This document shows, one piece after another, positions 1 to 12,500 of a DNA stretch of 64,000 nt. The notes below the pieces were generated by a model. The model made no database searches, was not told where the DNA came from, and saw only the letters and a list, made by a program, of their open reading frames with translations. The position numbers were made by a program, and so were the translations under genes. The DNA comes from Colius striatus. Taxonomy: Eukaryota > Chordata > Aves > Coliiformes > Coliidae. The number at the start of each line of letters is the position of its first letter. Within the stretch, counting starts at the first letter, position 1. The stretch spans positions 7,688,001 to 7,752,000 of the forward strand of contig NC_084763.1 of assembly GCF_028858725.1 (NCBI RefSeq), given 5' to 3'.

Positions 1-859
1 CAGCACTGTAAGGCACGGGGCATGGTCACTAGAGCTGCTTTGCAGGAAGGCAATGTGCTTCTCTTCCAGGCTTCTGGTGCTGTGCACAATGGCTTCAGGG
101 TGAGCTCCTGAAACAGAGTGAGAGCCTACCTAATATCCCAGGTACCTCATGTATTTGTTAATATCAATGTTGTCTAATCATACCTAGTGTGCATTTTAAT
201 GAGACTTGGCTCTTAACATGTGCCAGGCCTAGGCCAGGGTCTGCTTCCATCTGGAACGCCCCTGGAGAGATAAAAATGTCTTTATGATGAAAGAAAAATG
301 TGTTTTGACACAATGTAAAGAGCCACTCATGTCTTCCTCTGCTTTTCATTCTTTTCAGCAGAAATATTTGTATCTTTGGTTATAATGGGGAGCAAAGGGG
401 TGTAATTCAGACTGACTCAGCTTCCAGGAGATCTTTAGACTGGCATCGCTTTGTCTTTCTCACTGGCAGTGCCAGAGCCCAGTCCCAGCCCTCACATATG
501 TTTTTCTGGTTTGATACATTGCTTGCAGGGACCAGGGGAAGACAACTAAGGGCGTGCTGACCAACATTTTCCCTCTTAGAAGTCTGAAGCCAGAGACTAA
601 AGCCAGGTATTTGGGGCAAAATTATTTGTTTTTTCTTTAACTTTTTCAAATTGCTGAGCATTCCAAATTCAGTGTCAGTGGTACTGCAAATCCTCAGAAG
701 TGGTGCAAGTCTTCACAGTCAATGGTACTGTAGGTACCTTGGTCTTTGGGGGAAAAAAAAGAACAAGGCAATTTTATTAGCTCTCTCAAAATGCACAAGA
801 AGAGCCTAAACTTCTCTACCAAAATATCCTGGTCATATCACTGACAAGTCCTGCCTTTT

Positions 860-1105
860 CATAGAATCATAGAATGGTAGGGGTTGGAAGGGACCTTTAG
901 AGATCATCTAGTCCAAACCCCCCTGCAGAAGCAGGGTCACCTAGATCAGGTCACACAGGAACATGTCCAGGCGGTCTTGAAGACCTCCCAGGAAGGAGCC
1001 TCCACAACCCCTCTGGGCAGCCTGTGCCAGGACTCCCTTACCTCAACAGTGAAATAGTTTTTTCTTATGTTTAAGTGGAACTTTTTGTGTTCCAGCTTCA
1101 TCATT
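860..1105 (-). mobile_element. CR1 LINE 3' fragment
   Basis: It starts with ATAGAATCATAGAATGG, the complement of the CR1 tail, then GGTTGGAAGGGACCTTTAGA, and runs through the 3' untranslated region to the end of the coding part near TTCCAGCTTCATC. Truncated at the 5' end. Confidence 0.92.
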
Positions 1106-2924
1106 CAAGCTTTTAATTTCTTAAAAGTGCAGGGCCTGAGTAGTTTCATTCCATTCTGAGCCTCCTGGTCTACTCTGTGCATCCTGAGAGTGCAGGGGTA
1201 AAAATTGATACAAACTCTTTCACCTTTACTGCTTGAGTAAGAGAGTAGCTTATGTATGAGAGTAGCTACATGTAGCTTATCATAAAGACTCTGATATGAA
1301 TAAGGAACCAAAAGGAGAAAACTGGTGTAGAAAAGGCTGTGTCTACATGAACAAGTAATGCAGTGCAATAGAAGTAGATCTGTAGGGTGATGGAACTGGT
1401 ACCAATACCAAAGTTGGCACTGCCCATCATACTTTACTTTGGAAGAGCTCCAGAATGGTCCTGTTGATGGCCGTTAGAGGCTGGAACTCATTAGGGGTGT
1501 CCCACAACTTGCAGTTTAATTTCATCTCAAAAAACTCGCAGTTTGTGAATTCTATAATCATGCCAACACATGGGAGGTGAAGATGATCAGGAGGTTTGCT
1601 TTAAAAGTTCTCCCCTGCTTTGAACTAGAATTTGAAAGCAAGCAGAACACCCCCTCCCCCGCCACTGATTAAAGAGGCACATCAATTCTTTCTAGTCCAT
1701 ACCTAGTTCTCACATCCAGCAAAAAAAAAAAAACCCAACCAAACATGAGGAAAGAGAAAATTCACAAGTTCTGTGTTTTCTGATGCATCAAGAAGTGTGA
1801 AGCCTTCACTGGCAGAGGTCTCAGGGAGCTGTGCGCACATGCAGCTGCATGCTGAATCAAACCCAGGAGCTTGTGACATTGCACAAGCAGGGATAAGCTG
1901 TGGCAGTGGCTTTTAAATTAAAAGTGTGAGTAATTAGTAAACACTCAGGAGGTCTCACTCTATGACATGAAAAGTGCAATTTAGGTTCAACGTTTGTATT
2001 ACAGTCTTCCCCTTGCTTCACGTTCCTGTTACCATCCATCTGATCTCCAAACTGAACAGGTGAGCTTGCATTCCTATTTCTCGAGACTAAAGCAACACTT
2101 GTTGCACTGGTGAGCATTAAATAGCAATCTTCATATGTCCTTGAAGAAACCCAGAAAACCTCTGCCTGTAAGACATCATGAAAAGCTGTTAGAATAGAGA
2201 AGATAAATTGTGGCTGACGAGGGGCTGTAGGATGAGGCCTCTCTTTGAGGAAAGACCTAATAAATTTAAGGTGACTTACAAAAGCTTTCCTTTTGAGGGG
2301 AGGTAAGCTGAGAGATCTGTCTCACTAGCAGTGTGCATGGCAGGGAACTCAAAACACCTGCCTGCTTACAAGGGCAGAGGTGACTTGTCTCCATCTTCTT
2401 GCACTGCAACTTCTTGCAACACAACTAGACTCAGACCTTCATGAATTTGCCTTGCATCCTCATGTTTCATGTGACAAAACAATCCTGGAGGACTTGACTG
2501 TTTCTCTAATGTGGCTTGTGATGTAGCAGCAGCTTCTGAAAACTAGGTGCTGCCCAGTGCCTATGCAGCCTCACATGCAATGGGGACAGCAAAGCCATAG
2601 GGCAGTGCTGGGGAGGGTCAGCTCATACAAAACACCACTGGGCTAAAAGCAGTTGAATATTAAGATGAGCTGGCTAAGCCACAACTTTGTGGCCAAAGAC
2701 ATCGGAGGTTATGTTGGTCAAAACCCCACTGAAGTACTTAGGATGAAGCTTGACTCCCTGCACAGCATTGCAGAGTGAGAAGAGAGTAGTCAAAAGCAAG
2801 GCTGAGCTCGTCCATGGGCTGTCTGCACGTTGGGGGCTGAACCGCTCCTTGTAACTACTTTTGATGCAGTTCTGCAGTAAACAGGAAAAAAACAATCAGC
2901 CCCTGCAGGTGTGCCATGGATGAC

Positions 2925-3275
2925 AGAATAACAGAGGCCAGGAAGGAGTTTGGGATTACCCAGTCCCACACCAATCCACAGCAGAGATAACTCCCAAGTC
3001 AGAGCTGGTCATTCAGTGCCTTGTCCAGCCACGTGCTGAAAAGTCTCAAGGACGGAGGCTGCAGCACTTCATCTCTCCCATGGTGATATTTTTTCCTCCC
3101 TCTGTACAAAGTTCTCCTTGGTGCAGCTTGTGCCCAGTGATCTTAGATTTTGCAAGGCTGCAGTGATGCCTTATATTCAGCTGCTCCTCCACCACAGAGC
3201 TGCTTCTCACAATCAACTGCAGCCCCACATCTGCCCCAGGTACAGGATTTTGCACTTATTTTTGCTGAGTTTCAG
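2925..3275 (-). mobile_element. Old, diverged CR1-like fragment
   Basis: Weak resemblance to CR1 in minus orientation (gcccacatctgccccaggtacaggattttgcactt at its right end, and the layout ccttgtccagccacgtgctgaa at its left). It lacks the clean tail and is much more diverged than the other copies. Confidence 0.45.
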
Positions 3276-6200
3276 GATGTTACAGCCAGGATGTGGTCCC
3301 ACAGGTCCCCAGCTAGCCTTTGGTAGAGCAGACCTCAGCTAGTACAGCTAATGAAGGCTTATTGCAATCAGCAGCAAAACCATTAGGATCTGTCTCTGAA
3401 TTTAGATAAAAGTACTACTGGCAAGGCAGTCCTCTAGAAAAAAACACAACTGTCGAGCCCTTTCAATCTTTCCTTGGATGATGAGATCTCAGAACCACAT
3501 GGAGCTTACCCACTGGGTACCAATTTAAAGCAAACCATGGCTGCACACAAATGCACGCTGCGCTTGAGCAAGGCCTGAAGCTGTGGTCCCTGAAGCAGAG
3601 ACTTCTGACATTTGTGCTAAGAGAAAAGACTTGTGCATTTCTGAAACACAAGGAAAGCTGTCCACTCTCTGGGACCAGCCACTTGAGGGAGCCAAGATGA
3701 CATGCTCTAAGAGCCAGCAGAGTATTATATAAACATTTTCAGAGTGTTTTAGCTGGAATCACCGTCTTTGTTTTTTCTCTAATGCTGAATCTATTGGGTC
3801 AGAAAGCTTGGAGAGTTTCTGTGTCAGATTTAAATGCTTTTTAATTTGGCTTCCAAAGAGAGTCTTGCATAGTTGTGCTGGTTTTTTTGTTTGTTGATAA
3901 CTTTTCATAGTGTCTCAGTTTCCATCAGATTTGATAGCTATTAAGAAGTCTTAACATTAATTGTCTACGAGTTGCATGAAAACAGACAGAAAATAGCCAT
4001 GAAAAGAGGTAAAGTGAGGTCCTCTTATGACATAGATCAGCTAATGTAGTTTTGAAAAATACACAACTTCTTGGCCCAAAAGGTTTCCTTCAGGTCCAAG
4101 CCTGCTGCCTCTGTTTGAAATGTTAGAGGCTCTGTTGCAGAAGAAAAAGTTACAGGAGAGTTATGGGAAAGGAGTTACATGCCCTAGGAAATTGGGATCT
4201 AGTGGTCAAGGAGATGCTCATTTAGATATGACTCTGTGACTTTTTCAATATGGCTACTTCCCACCTCCCCACACTTCCTATACACCCTCTCCCCAACACC
4301 CAGGTTGTGTTTTCTCCCATCTCCTGAAACTCAACTGCTACCTTAATGTTAAACCAGCATTTTCAGGAGCAAGGAGACAGCTCAGAGACAAAACTTGTCC
4401 TAGGTGTTTAGCCCGTGGGATTTACCATATAATGAAGATTTCTCCATAGAGCCAAGAGACTTCTTCAGCTCTTTTGTGTCCCATGAGAAATCTTGCCTCT
4501 CCTAATAGGACTTTGTACTACCAGATTCAACAATATCAGTCTGAGGGTATCTACATGCCAACCACTTCAGTGACTGTGTGAGGGCAGTGGGACTTATACC
4601 CTTGGTGCCCTTGTCACTGAAAGCCTGTGGTGTCCTACACACGACACACTGATGAAGAAAGAAAGAAAACTGAGTGTCAAGGTAAGAGATAAGGGGAGAC
4701 AGAGCAACTTAAAAGAGAAGGTTACCTGCAATGCTTACCTAGCAGCTACAAGGACCAGCACATCCCTCCCTCTCCAGTGTTAATAAGTTCTAGTCTTCTG
4801 CAGTGTTTTATGGACAGGATAGGTTTTTGCAAAGGCTCTTAAAGGAAAACTGGCAAAACATTGTTGAAGTTTTATAAATCATTGTTCAGGCATCCTTTAA
4901 AATGCTGTTCAAGTTTCAAAAATGATTGCTACAAGCCTCCAGAAAGTGACAACCCAACCCTGTGATTTTTATCCTTTGATTCATCTCCACGCGTGCTGGG
5001 AACGAGCGTTCATGTTTTGGCAGCAGTGTTACATTATGAGCACTCATTTGTGTTTCTTTTTCTCCCCCAGGTGGATTTATTTCTTGTCCACATCAAAAAT
5101 GCAGAGAATGCTCCATCCATCAGGCCCATGGCACGGAAAGGAGATGTTATCAAAATGCATCTTACATGCTGACAAGGAAAGCTCAGTGTCAGCAGAGGCA
5201 TTCAGCAAGGGAACAGAAACATATGCCTGAAACAAAGTTTTCCTATTAGCAGATGAGGTAACAAATAAATCAATACATTTTTAAAATTAATAATAATAAA
5301 TGACAGCAATGACATCATTGCTATACACTGAAATACAACAGCAGCAAGTCCAGCCTATAGTGCCACTCAACTGTAGGAATAACCTTAGACAGACTCCACC
5401 CAGGGCTAGGGATAGGATCAGTACATGACAGAAGGGTGATCAGGAACAAACCTTTTGTCTGAATAGACAGAAAGTATTGATTCAAGAGCATTAAATCCAT
5501 CTGCTTTTAGAAAAGACTTCATTTTGCAGTTCATGCATGGATGTCTCTCTTCAGACACCTGTATATATATAAACACACACATACACACATATACTTCTTT
5601 CCTCAGCATCATGAAATGGAATGGCCTATAGGTAAAATGCCTATACCTGAAGCTTCATGCTATAAAAATCTGTTTCCTCCCAGCAGTCCCAAGTACATAC
5701 TGTAGAAGCTGTTGCAAAGGAATGCTATTCACCTTCTGTTGTCTTGTCCTTGCCTTCAGGAAAAGAAAACGTGCCTGTATTTAGAAAGTAGAATTAGCAC
5801 TAAAGCAATTTTCACATCACTGGCCCCTCAGACTCCTCAAATATTGTTTGTGGTATCTGCTTTCATGCAAGAGAATGGGGCCACATAAAACCAATCAGAG
5901 GGGTGGAAATGTTCTCAGCAGGAGGAAAAGGGATTATCAGAAAGAGAGGTATAAGACTTCCGAATGTTCTGTAGTCCTGGGCATGCATATGCCATTTGAG
6001 CTGTGTAGACTGTTAACAGATAGATCAAACAACAAAGACTGCATTATTTATTGACTTCAATATTAACTTATTAAGCTTTCAAATAAATCAGCTAAATATG
6101 TTTGGCAGATCAGATCACATCCATCCAGACACATGGACATAAATTGGCTGAAGAGGATATTTACAGGTCTTTGTACTTGGAGCTTAAAGAGAGTTACTTT

Positions 6201-7343
6201 TCTTCTAGGGCAAATACATAGAGCAGTGCTGTATAAGCTTGATGGCATGTCATCCTATACCTGCCCATGCCCTGCTTCCCCTAGGTAGACAGGAAATACC
6301 ATACCAGAGAGCAAATTAAATAGAGAAAACAAGCCACTGATAATATTGCACGAAGGCTGTTCATTGGAAAGAGGTGAATGAGTACCTGGAGAAGTCCAGT
6401 CTTGTCTCCACGCTGCTCTGTATGGCATAAGCCACATTCAGGGGCAAAGGCACAGATATTGAACATTGAAATGGGTTTTTTTTGGTGGGAATTAGACTTA
6501 AATGATGACTGCTCACTGTTGTCAATCACTGAAATGATAACTGCTCATTGCAAGCATACACACAGAGGTTATATACAAAGCATCAGGAGTTGAGGACTTC
6601 AGAACCTGCGATGCTCTTCCTGGGCTCTTGGGCTGGAAAGGCATGGAAATGGCTCTTTGGTCCACTTCAAAGTAAGAGTAGTGGTATGGTCTTTTGGGGA
6701 ATAAAACAAGGCTCCATTCTCACTCTTCCCCCATCCTCCAGCCAGGCATCTCCCTGTCCCTGGGCTAACCATCCCTTCCTGTCTGCATGAGCCCAGCCCT
6801 GACAGACATCAAGGGAGTGAAAGTCAGAAAGGGAGAGAGCATAAACGCACATATCAGAACCGTGGATCCATCTTTTGCAAAGGGAAATGCCCTGATGGAG
6901 AAGCAAACCACCAGACCATACAATAGTTTGTTTGGTGGTGAAGTAGGAATGGAAAGAATCACTTGCAAAGCCACTGGTCTGTGTTAATTGCACTTGTCAG
7001 ACCGAAGTTTCAGATAGGAAAACAAAAGAGGGGGAGGGGGGAAGTGACAAAGGATGCCAATGGATATTCCAGGCTGCAAGCTAAACTCAGCTCATCCTAG
7101 AGAAAAGAGAGCTTTACCTCAAAGCACAAGGGCTTAGTCCAGGCTTCATACCTTTGTTCATGGGATTACATAGTTGTTTTATTGCTTTCATTTGTTCATT
7201 TGTTCCATTGTCTCCAGATGGGCAGAAAATGATGTGAGATGGAATCGGAAGAACCACCACCGGTTACCTGTGTTTTAAAAGGAAAACCTACAAGAAAAGA
7301 ATGGAGTTTGGTTTGAACTCACAGGTTTTCTTTTTTATATTCA

Positions 7344-7361
7344 AAGAGAGAGAGAGAGAGG
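7344..7361. repeat. (AG)n simple repeat
   Basis: An uninterrupted run of alternating A and G, followed by a short A run. Confidence 0.9.
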
Positions 7362-7984
7362 AAAAAAAACCCACCTTTTCTTTTTCTGTTCTACCTGTAA
7401 AATTATATTACTTCTTGGTATTGAAAAGGTCACATCACCTGATGTAGTAATTGCATGCAGCTGTTATGTAATTGTTCCTCCTATTTCTATAAAAAGGCAA
7501 TAATTGGATGTTATTATGTGGCAGGTACCTCCTGGGGACAACCACAATAGCTATTCATGTGGAGGCAACAGTCCCCCACAGGGAGCTCTGAGCTGCCTGC
7601 AGGACCTGGGGAAGTTGTGTGCTCTTCACCGTGGAAGACAAAGGCGGATCATGGGCAAACTTTGTTGGTGACAGTGAGTTAGCTTGGAGAAAGCACACAC
7701 CAGTCACTTCCCAGGCCCAGGAGAAAAAAAACAACCCTCCACCCGCAAGAGCCAAATGATGCACACAGCCAAGCCACAGCAGCGTGGCAGATGGACTCAC
7801 TGCTTGGTGATGGAAGGGGGCAGTACAGGTGCAGGAGCTCCTCCACAGGCATTGCAGGTGAGTGTTGCTCCTTGCAAGAGAGACTGGGCCTGGACATTTG
7901 CAGTGGGGCATGTGAACTGGAACCTGCTGGCTCCTGGCTTCCTCTCCTTTCCCACCAGATGCCCTGGAAGGGCTTGCATTGGAC

Positions 7985-8465
7985 ACTTCCTAGAATTAAG
8001 CTCATTGAGTCCAACCCTTCCCCTCACCCTGCCAAGCCCAGCACTAACCCATGGCCCTCAGCACCTCAGGTACATAGCTCCAGGGATAGATGGGGACTCC
8101 ACCACCTCCCTGAGCAGCCTGGGTCAGTGTCTAACAACCCTCTCAGTGAAAAGGTTCTTCCTCATCTCCAATCTAAGCCTCCCCTGGCTCAACCTGAGCC
8201 CATTTCTTCTTGTCCTGTAATTCATTACTTGAGAGAAGAGACCAACCCCCACTCCACTACAACCTCCTGTCAGGTAGTTGTAGAGAGTGCTCATGTCTCT
8301 CCTCAGCCTCCTCCTGACTGAACACCCCCAGCTCCTTCAGCTGCTCCTCATCAGGCTGGTTCTCCAGACCCTTCACCAGCTTCGTCAGTCTCTGGACACA
8401 CTCCAGCACCTCAGTGGCTTTCTTGTAGTGAGGAGTCCAAAATACATTTGTCTCAGCAGGGTGGA
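7985..8465 (-). mobile_element. CR1 LINE fragment, older
   Basis: Minus orientation, with ATTGAGTCCAACCCTTCCCC, GATGGGGACTCCACCACCTC, and CTCCTGACTGAACACCCCCA in CR1 order. The terminal tail is missing or diverged. This repeat explains part of the longish open frames in both strands here. Confidence 0.8.
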
Positions 8466-9368
8466 ACAGAAAGGGTTTGCAGCTCTGAATCCCTGTTTAC
8501 TGGGATTTTACTGTTTACAGGAATTTAAATGTTGGTGTATGAAAGGAAAAAGAGGGACCTTCCTCTGCATTGCTGGCTGCAAAGCCCTGATTTGACTGAC
8601 AGGATAGTCCAGCCTTTTCCCAAACCCACAAAATTGTTCTTCAGTCTTCTCTCTCCAGCTTTACCTGGAAGGGACAATGAAGGCCACACACTAATACACA
8701 GTATTTACATGTTACATTTATGTTGGAAAAACTAAAGCCTCATAAGTCATAGTATGAGTATGTAAAAATAAAGCCTCATACTTTATAACTCAGTGTTTAT
8801 GAGTTTCTGCTCAGAGGGGTTGTTGAGGAGAAACATGTTTTTCCCCTCAGTTGACTGAATTAGGTGTCACTAATTTCCATCTCCTGAAGGCTGTCAAGAA
8901 TGAAATGACTGATAAATACAGGACCCAACCCCCCCAAGGGAGTAGATGCCAAAATAACTTACCTGAGAAGCTCCCCCACAGTGGAGTGCCACCTAATACT
9001 AACTGCAGCACCAGAGTTAATTGCAGCAGTCAGCTGTTGCATTTCATCTGTGAGTCCTGCTCAGTTTAATTAACCTTTTGGGAATTAGCATTTTGTTGAT
9101 TTACAGTACCTGCTTTGAATTTCTGACAGTGTTACAGAAACATTGTCTTGATTGCAGAGTGACTGGTTTTACTCAGAGGTGGGTGATACCCAAAGGCAAT
9201 GCCCTTAAAGAACAGTCCTTGGACAGCAGCAGGTTGATCCTGGGTCAGAAAACCCTGGAAGAAAACACGTTATGCTTCTACTTGTGCCTTGTTCATGCCC
9301 CACCATGATAAAATGGCTCATTCACACTCTTCATGGGGTCAGGTGCAGGTACCTTGTTCCTCCCAAAG

Positions 9369-9540
9369 TCATAGAATCACAGAACCATAGAACAGTTTGG
9401 GTTAGAATGGACATCTTCCACTAGATCAGGTAGTTCAAAGACCTGTCCAGCTTAGCCTTGAAGACTTCCAGGGATGGGGCATCCACAACTTCTCTGGGCA
9501 ACCTGTACCAGTGCCTCACCACCCTCAGGTCTCCTGAGCA
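9369..9540 (-). mobile_element. CR1 LINE 3' fragment
   Basis: It begins CATAGAATCACAGAACCATAG and GTTTGGGTTAGAATGGACAT, then GATGGGGCATCCACAACTTC. Minus orientation, 5' truncated. Confidence 0.85.
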
Positions 9541-12500
9541 CTCTTCATACGTGTTCATCACTTTGTGTTTACAGCCATTTCCAAGCACCTTCTTCCAATG
9601 GGCAGCTCTGCATTTACCACATAACAGTCATGTTCTGCCTCTGAAGAATCAGCAGCAGGCAACAACCTGCTGGTTGCCAGAAATGATGCCCACCATAAGC
9701 AAGGGCAACTCACTGCCATACCTGGGATGCTCTGTGTGCTGGTGCAGGGAGCTGCTGATAAATCCAAGGAAGCATTTGGCCAGAAATGAGATGTGTTTGG
9801 CTAAGCAATGTGTGTCTTGCAGCTATCCAAGAGCCAGCCTGATCTTGGAATACAGTTTTGTTAAGGTTCCTAAAATCAGGCTGGCAGGAATACCTCCATC
9901 AAAGAAGATGTTTCCAGGCCCTCTGAAGAGAGCTCCACTGCCACCTTCTCCCATGCCTCGCCTTTTGGACCTATACTTAGTCTGTGGCCTTATCTCTTTG
10001 CTTATCTCTGAGCAACATCTGAGGAACCACTGTGAGGGGCACAAGATGAGGTTATTGCAGGGGCTGTGGTAAGTCAGGCTGGTGCTTGGGCTGAAGGGGC
10101 TGCTACAGCACCAGGGTGCAGGAAAGGGAGGTGATGCTGTTGTGTCAGTGGCTGGTGGTAGTGGGGAGGGTACTGGACATGAGAGGGCTGCAAAGCAGAG
10201 AGCATGCTAGTCACTGCTGAGTGGTGTCCATGCTAGCATGACTCTTTCTTGCTGCCTCTCACTATTGGTCCCGTTTTTTTTCCTGATTGAGCCACCACAA
10301 CCACTATCTGAGAGTACAGAGCAGCTGGCAAAGGTGTTTGTCAGAGGAGCCTGGGGAGCCCAGCCCTGCTGGCTTGCACAAACCTCCAGCAAGGGCAGTG
10401 GGCCTGGCTTCAGAGGACTCTTTCTTCCAGGGCTGACTTAATAAACCTCATACCATGAACTCACCTCCTATCGTTCTCCATGCCAAATGAATCCCAAGAG
10501 TCTCATCCAGGGATTAAACACTGCCCATCTGGACTCCTCCTTCCCCTGATAAGGCACCTGGGAGGGCATCTTTAGAGTGGCTGCTCCCTTTGCAGCAGGC
10601 TGACCCTGGCTTCCAACCATTCTCTCTGTGGTTGACTTTCTCCCCTGCCTTTGAGAATGCTGAAAGCAGAGAAAAAAATCAATGTGGCTTTGTCAAGCAA
10701 TTGTGGACTGTGTTCTGGGCAGAGCACTGCAACAACACATTAAAGACATCCTGGATTAATAAGATTCATGCAAGATTTGAACTTCAGCTGTCAGCTCTCA
10801 TGCTAAAGCACTTTTGTTTTTATCTCTGGTTTGGTGTCTTCGATGGGATCTCCTGCAGAAACAGTTTTCTGTAGAAAGGGTAAGAGCAGCATCATCTGTG
10901 AATAACAAATAGTGGTTTTCCCATAATCATAGATAATTACCAAAAAACCCCAGCCAGCCCACTTTCCCTTTCCTACCAGAGATCTATAAACTTCTAACTC
11001 AGAAGTCTGACTGTGATTTAAGAACATAGCTATTAAAAAAAAAGATGTATTTAGGTCATTTAGAAAGATAATGCACAGACCTTCAGCCATTTCCCTGGTA
11101 ATTTGGCAGTCACTTCAGAAGACAACACAACATTTACACCCTCTGCAGCAGTAAAAATAAACCAAAGCAGTCTGCTATCAAAAGAGTTATCTCCAGCACA
11201 TTTTCTGATTGAGGTTTGGTGGGGCTTTTTATCCCCTCTCCAGGTGTATTTACTCTTGGTATGAAACAGAGTAATGACTGCTGTTTTGTAAGGAAAGGTG
11301 ATAATTTGAAGCACATTCTGAGCTCTTTTCCTTAAGGGAATTTAGTTGATAAAACCCTCATTCTCTTCAACTGCAATTCTCCATATTGCTAAACTGTTGT
11401 ACTGTTCTATGTAGGAGTAACTGATTTGCTGCCATGTTGTTTGAGGCTACATGTACCTGGCTGCTTGTGTATTTCCACTTCTTGGGGAAATTTGTCAGAA
11501 AATATCATTAATTTCATACCCATTTGCTATTTTATGAGGAAGTGAATAAGGCTCAGTTTGACTGCTTCTGTTCTGCATTTACAGGGGATGAGGGTTCAAA
11601 AGGGTCCTTTGCCTCGTCGAGCTGATGTGTTTCCTATAAACAGAGCTAGTCATCATTTCAGAGACTGAATTTGCAGCAGTTGCTTTGCCAGGAAAGACAT
11701 TTTATGGTTAGGTTGTTTTTATAAATAAACAAGATTTGATTCACCAGCCCACCTACACTGTGTTTTGTCAATGGAGTTACAACACAGCAGCACTGGTTTT
11801 ATAAAGAGAGAATCCTGCTTGTTATAGTCTATTACTAAGTAAGTAGCACATGTTTTTTCTAGTCCTTCTACCTAATCAAATTCTCTATTTTAAGATATTA
11901 TTCGTCTCTCCTTACCCTCCTCAAGTCCAGGATATTCCCCATATTAGCCTGGGTAAGAGCAGAGGTTTGCAGCTTAACAAAAGTCACCGCTCTTCTCAGA
12001 TCCACTGAATGAGCTGAGACACCTCACCCCATCCTGTGTTTTAGTAAAAAACCATTTGCCTGGGCTGTTCAGGCTTTAGTTTTTCACCTAAAGATGCAAG
12101 GAAATTCCCAGCTGAGATTCTAGTGCCATCTACATTAATTATGTACCTAATTCTCTTCACTCTGGAAGGAGAGACAAACCACCGAGCTCCCTGGAGTTCA
12201 GTCCTGTGTGCTGCTCATCTTCGCTGATTCCTTCTGCTTGGCTCACTGTGACTCTCACCCTGCCAAAACTCTCCAGCTCTGTGGCAGGGACCAGGCTTTC
12301 AGGAGATCCTCTGTGAACATCAGCTGTAATTAAAAAAACCCCAACCATTAGCATCAGCCTTGGTTTTCCTGCTGGGGTTAAACCTCTACCTGCCCAAAAC
12401 ATTTTATTTATGACCTTTTGCGTTTTCTTTTACATCATCCTTCAGTTAAACAACAGCAGAGAGTATGTGAAAGTGAAGGCTGCTCTGGAGATGATGGATG

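Noticed and set aside
4922..5230. 102-codon frame with a polypyrimidine tract and cccccag before 5071, like a splice acceptor
   Set aside because: The downstream translation matches nothing I recognise and no donor partner in phase is apparent.
7344..7361. Possible CRISPR or regularly spaced repeats anywhere in the window
   Set aside because: The only tandem arrays are simple repeats and the 78-bp gag repeat; dispersed repeats are CR1 and LTRs, as expected in a bird.
7684..8321. Overlapping 178- and 176-codon plus-strand frames
   Set aside because: The right halves lie in a degraded CR1, and the left part shows no family features or splice context.
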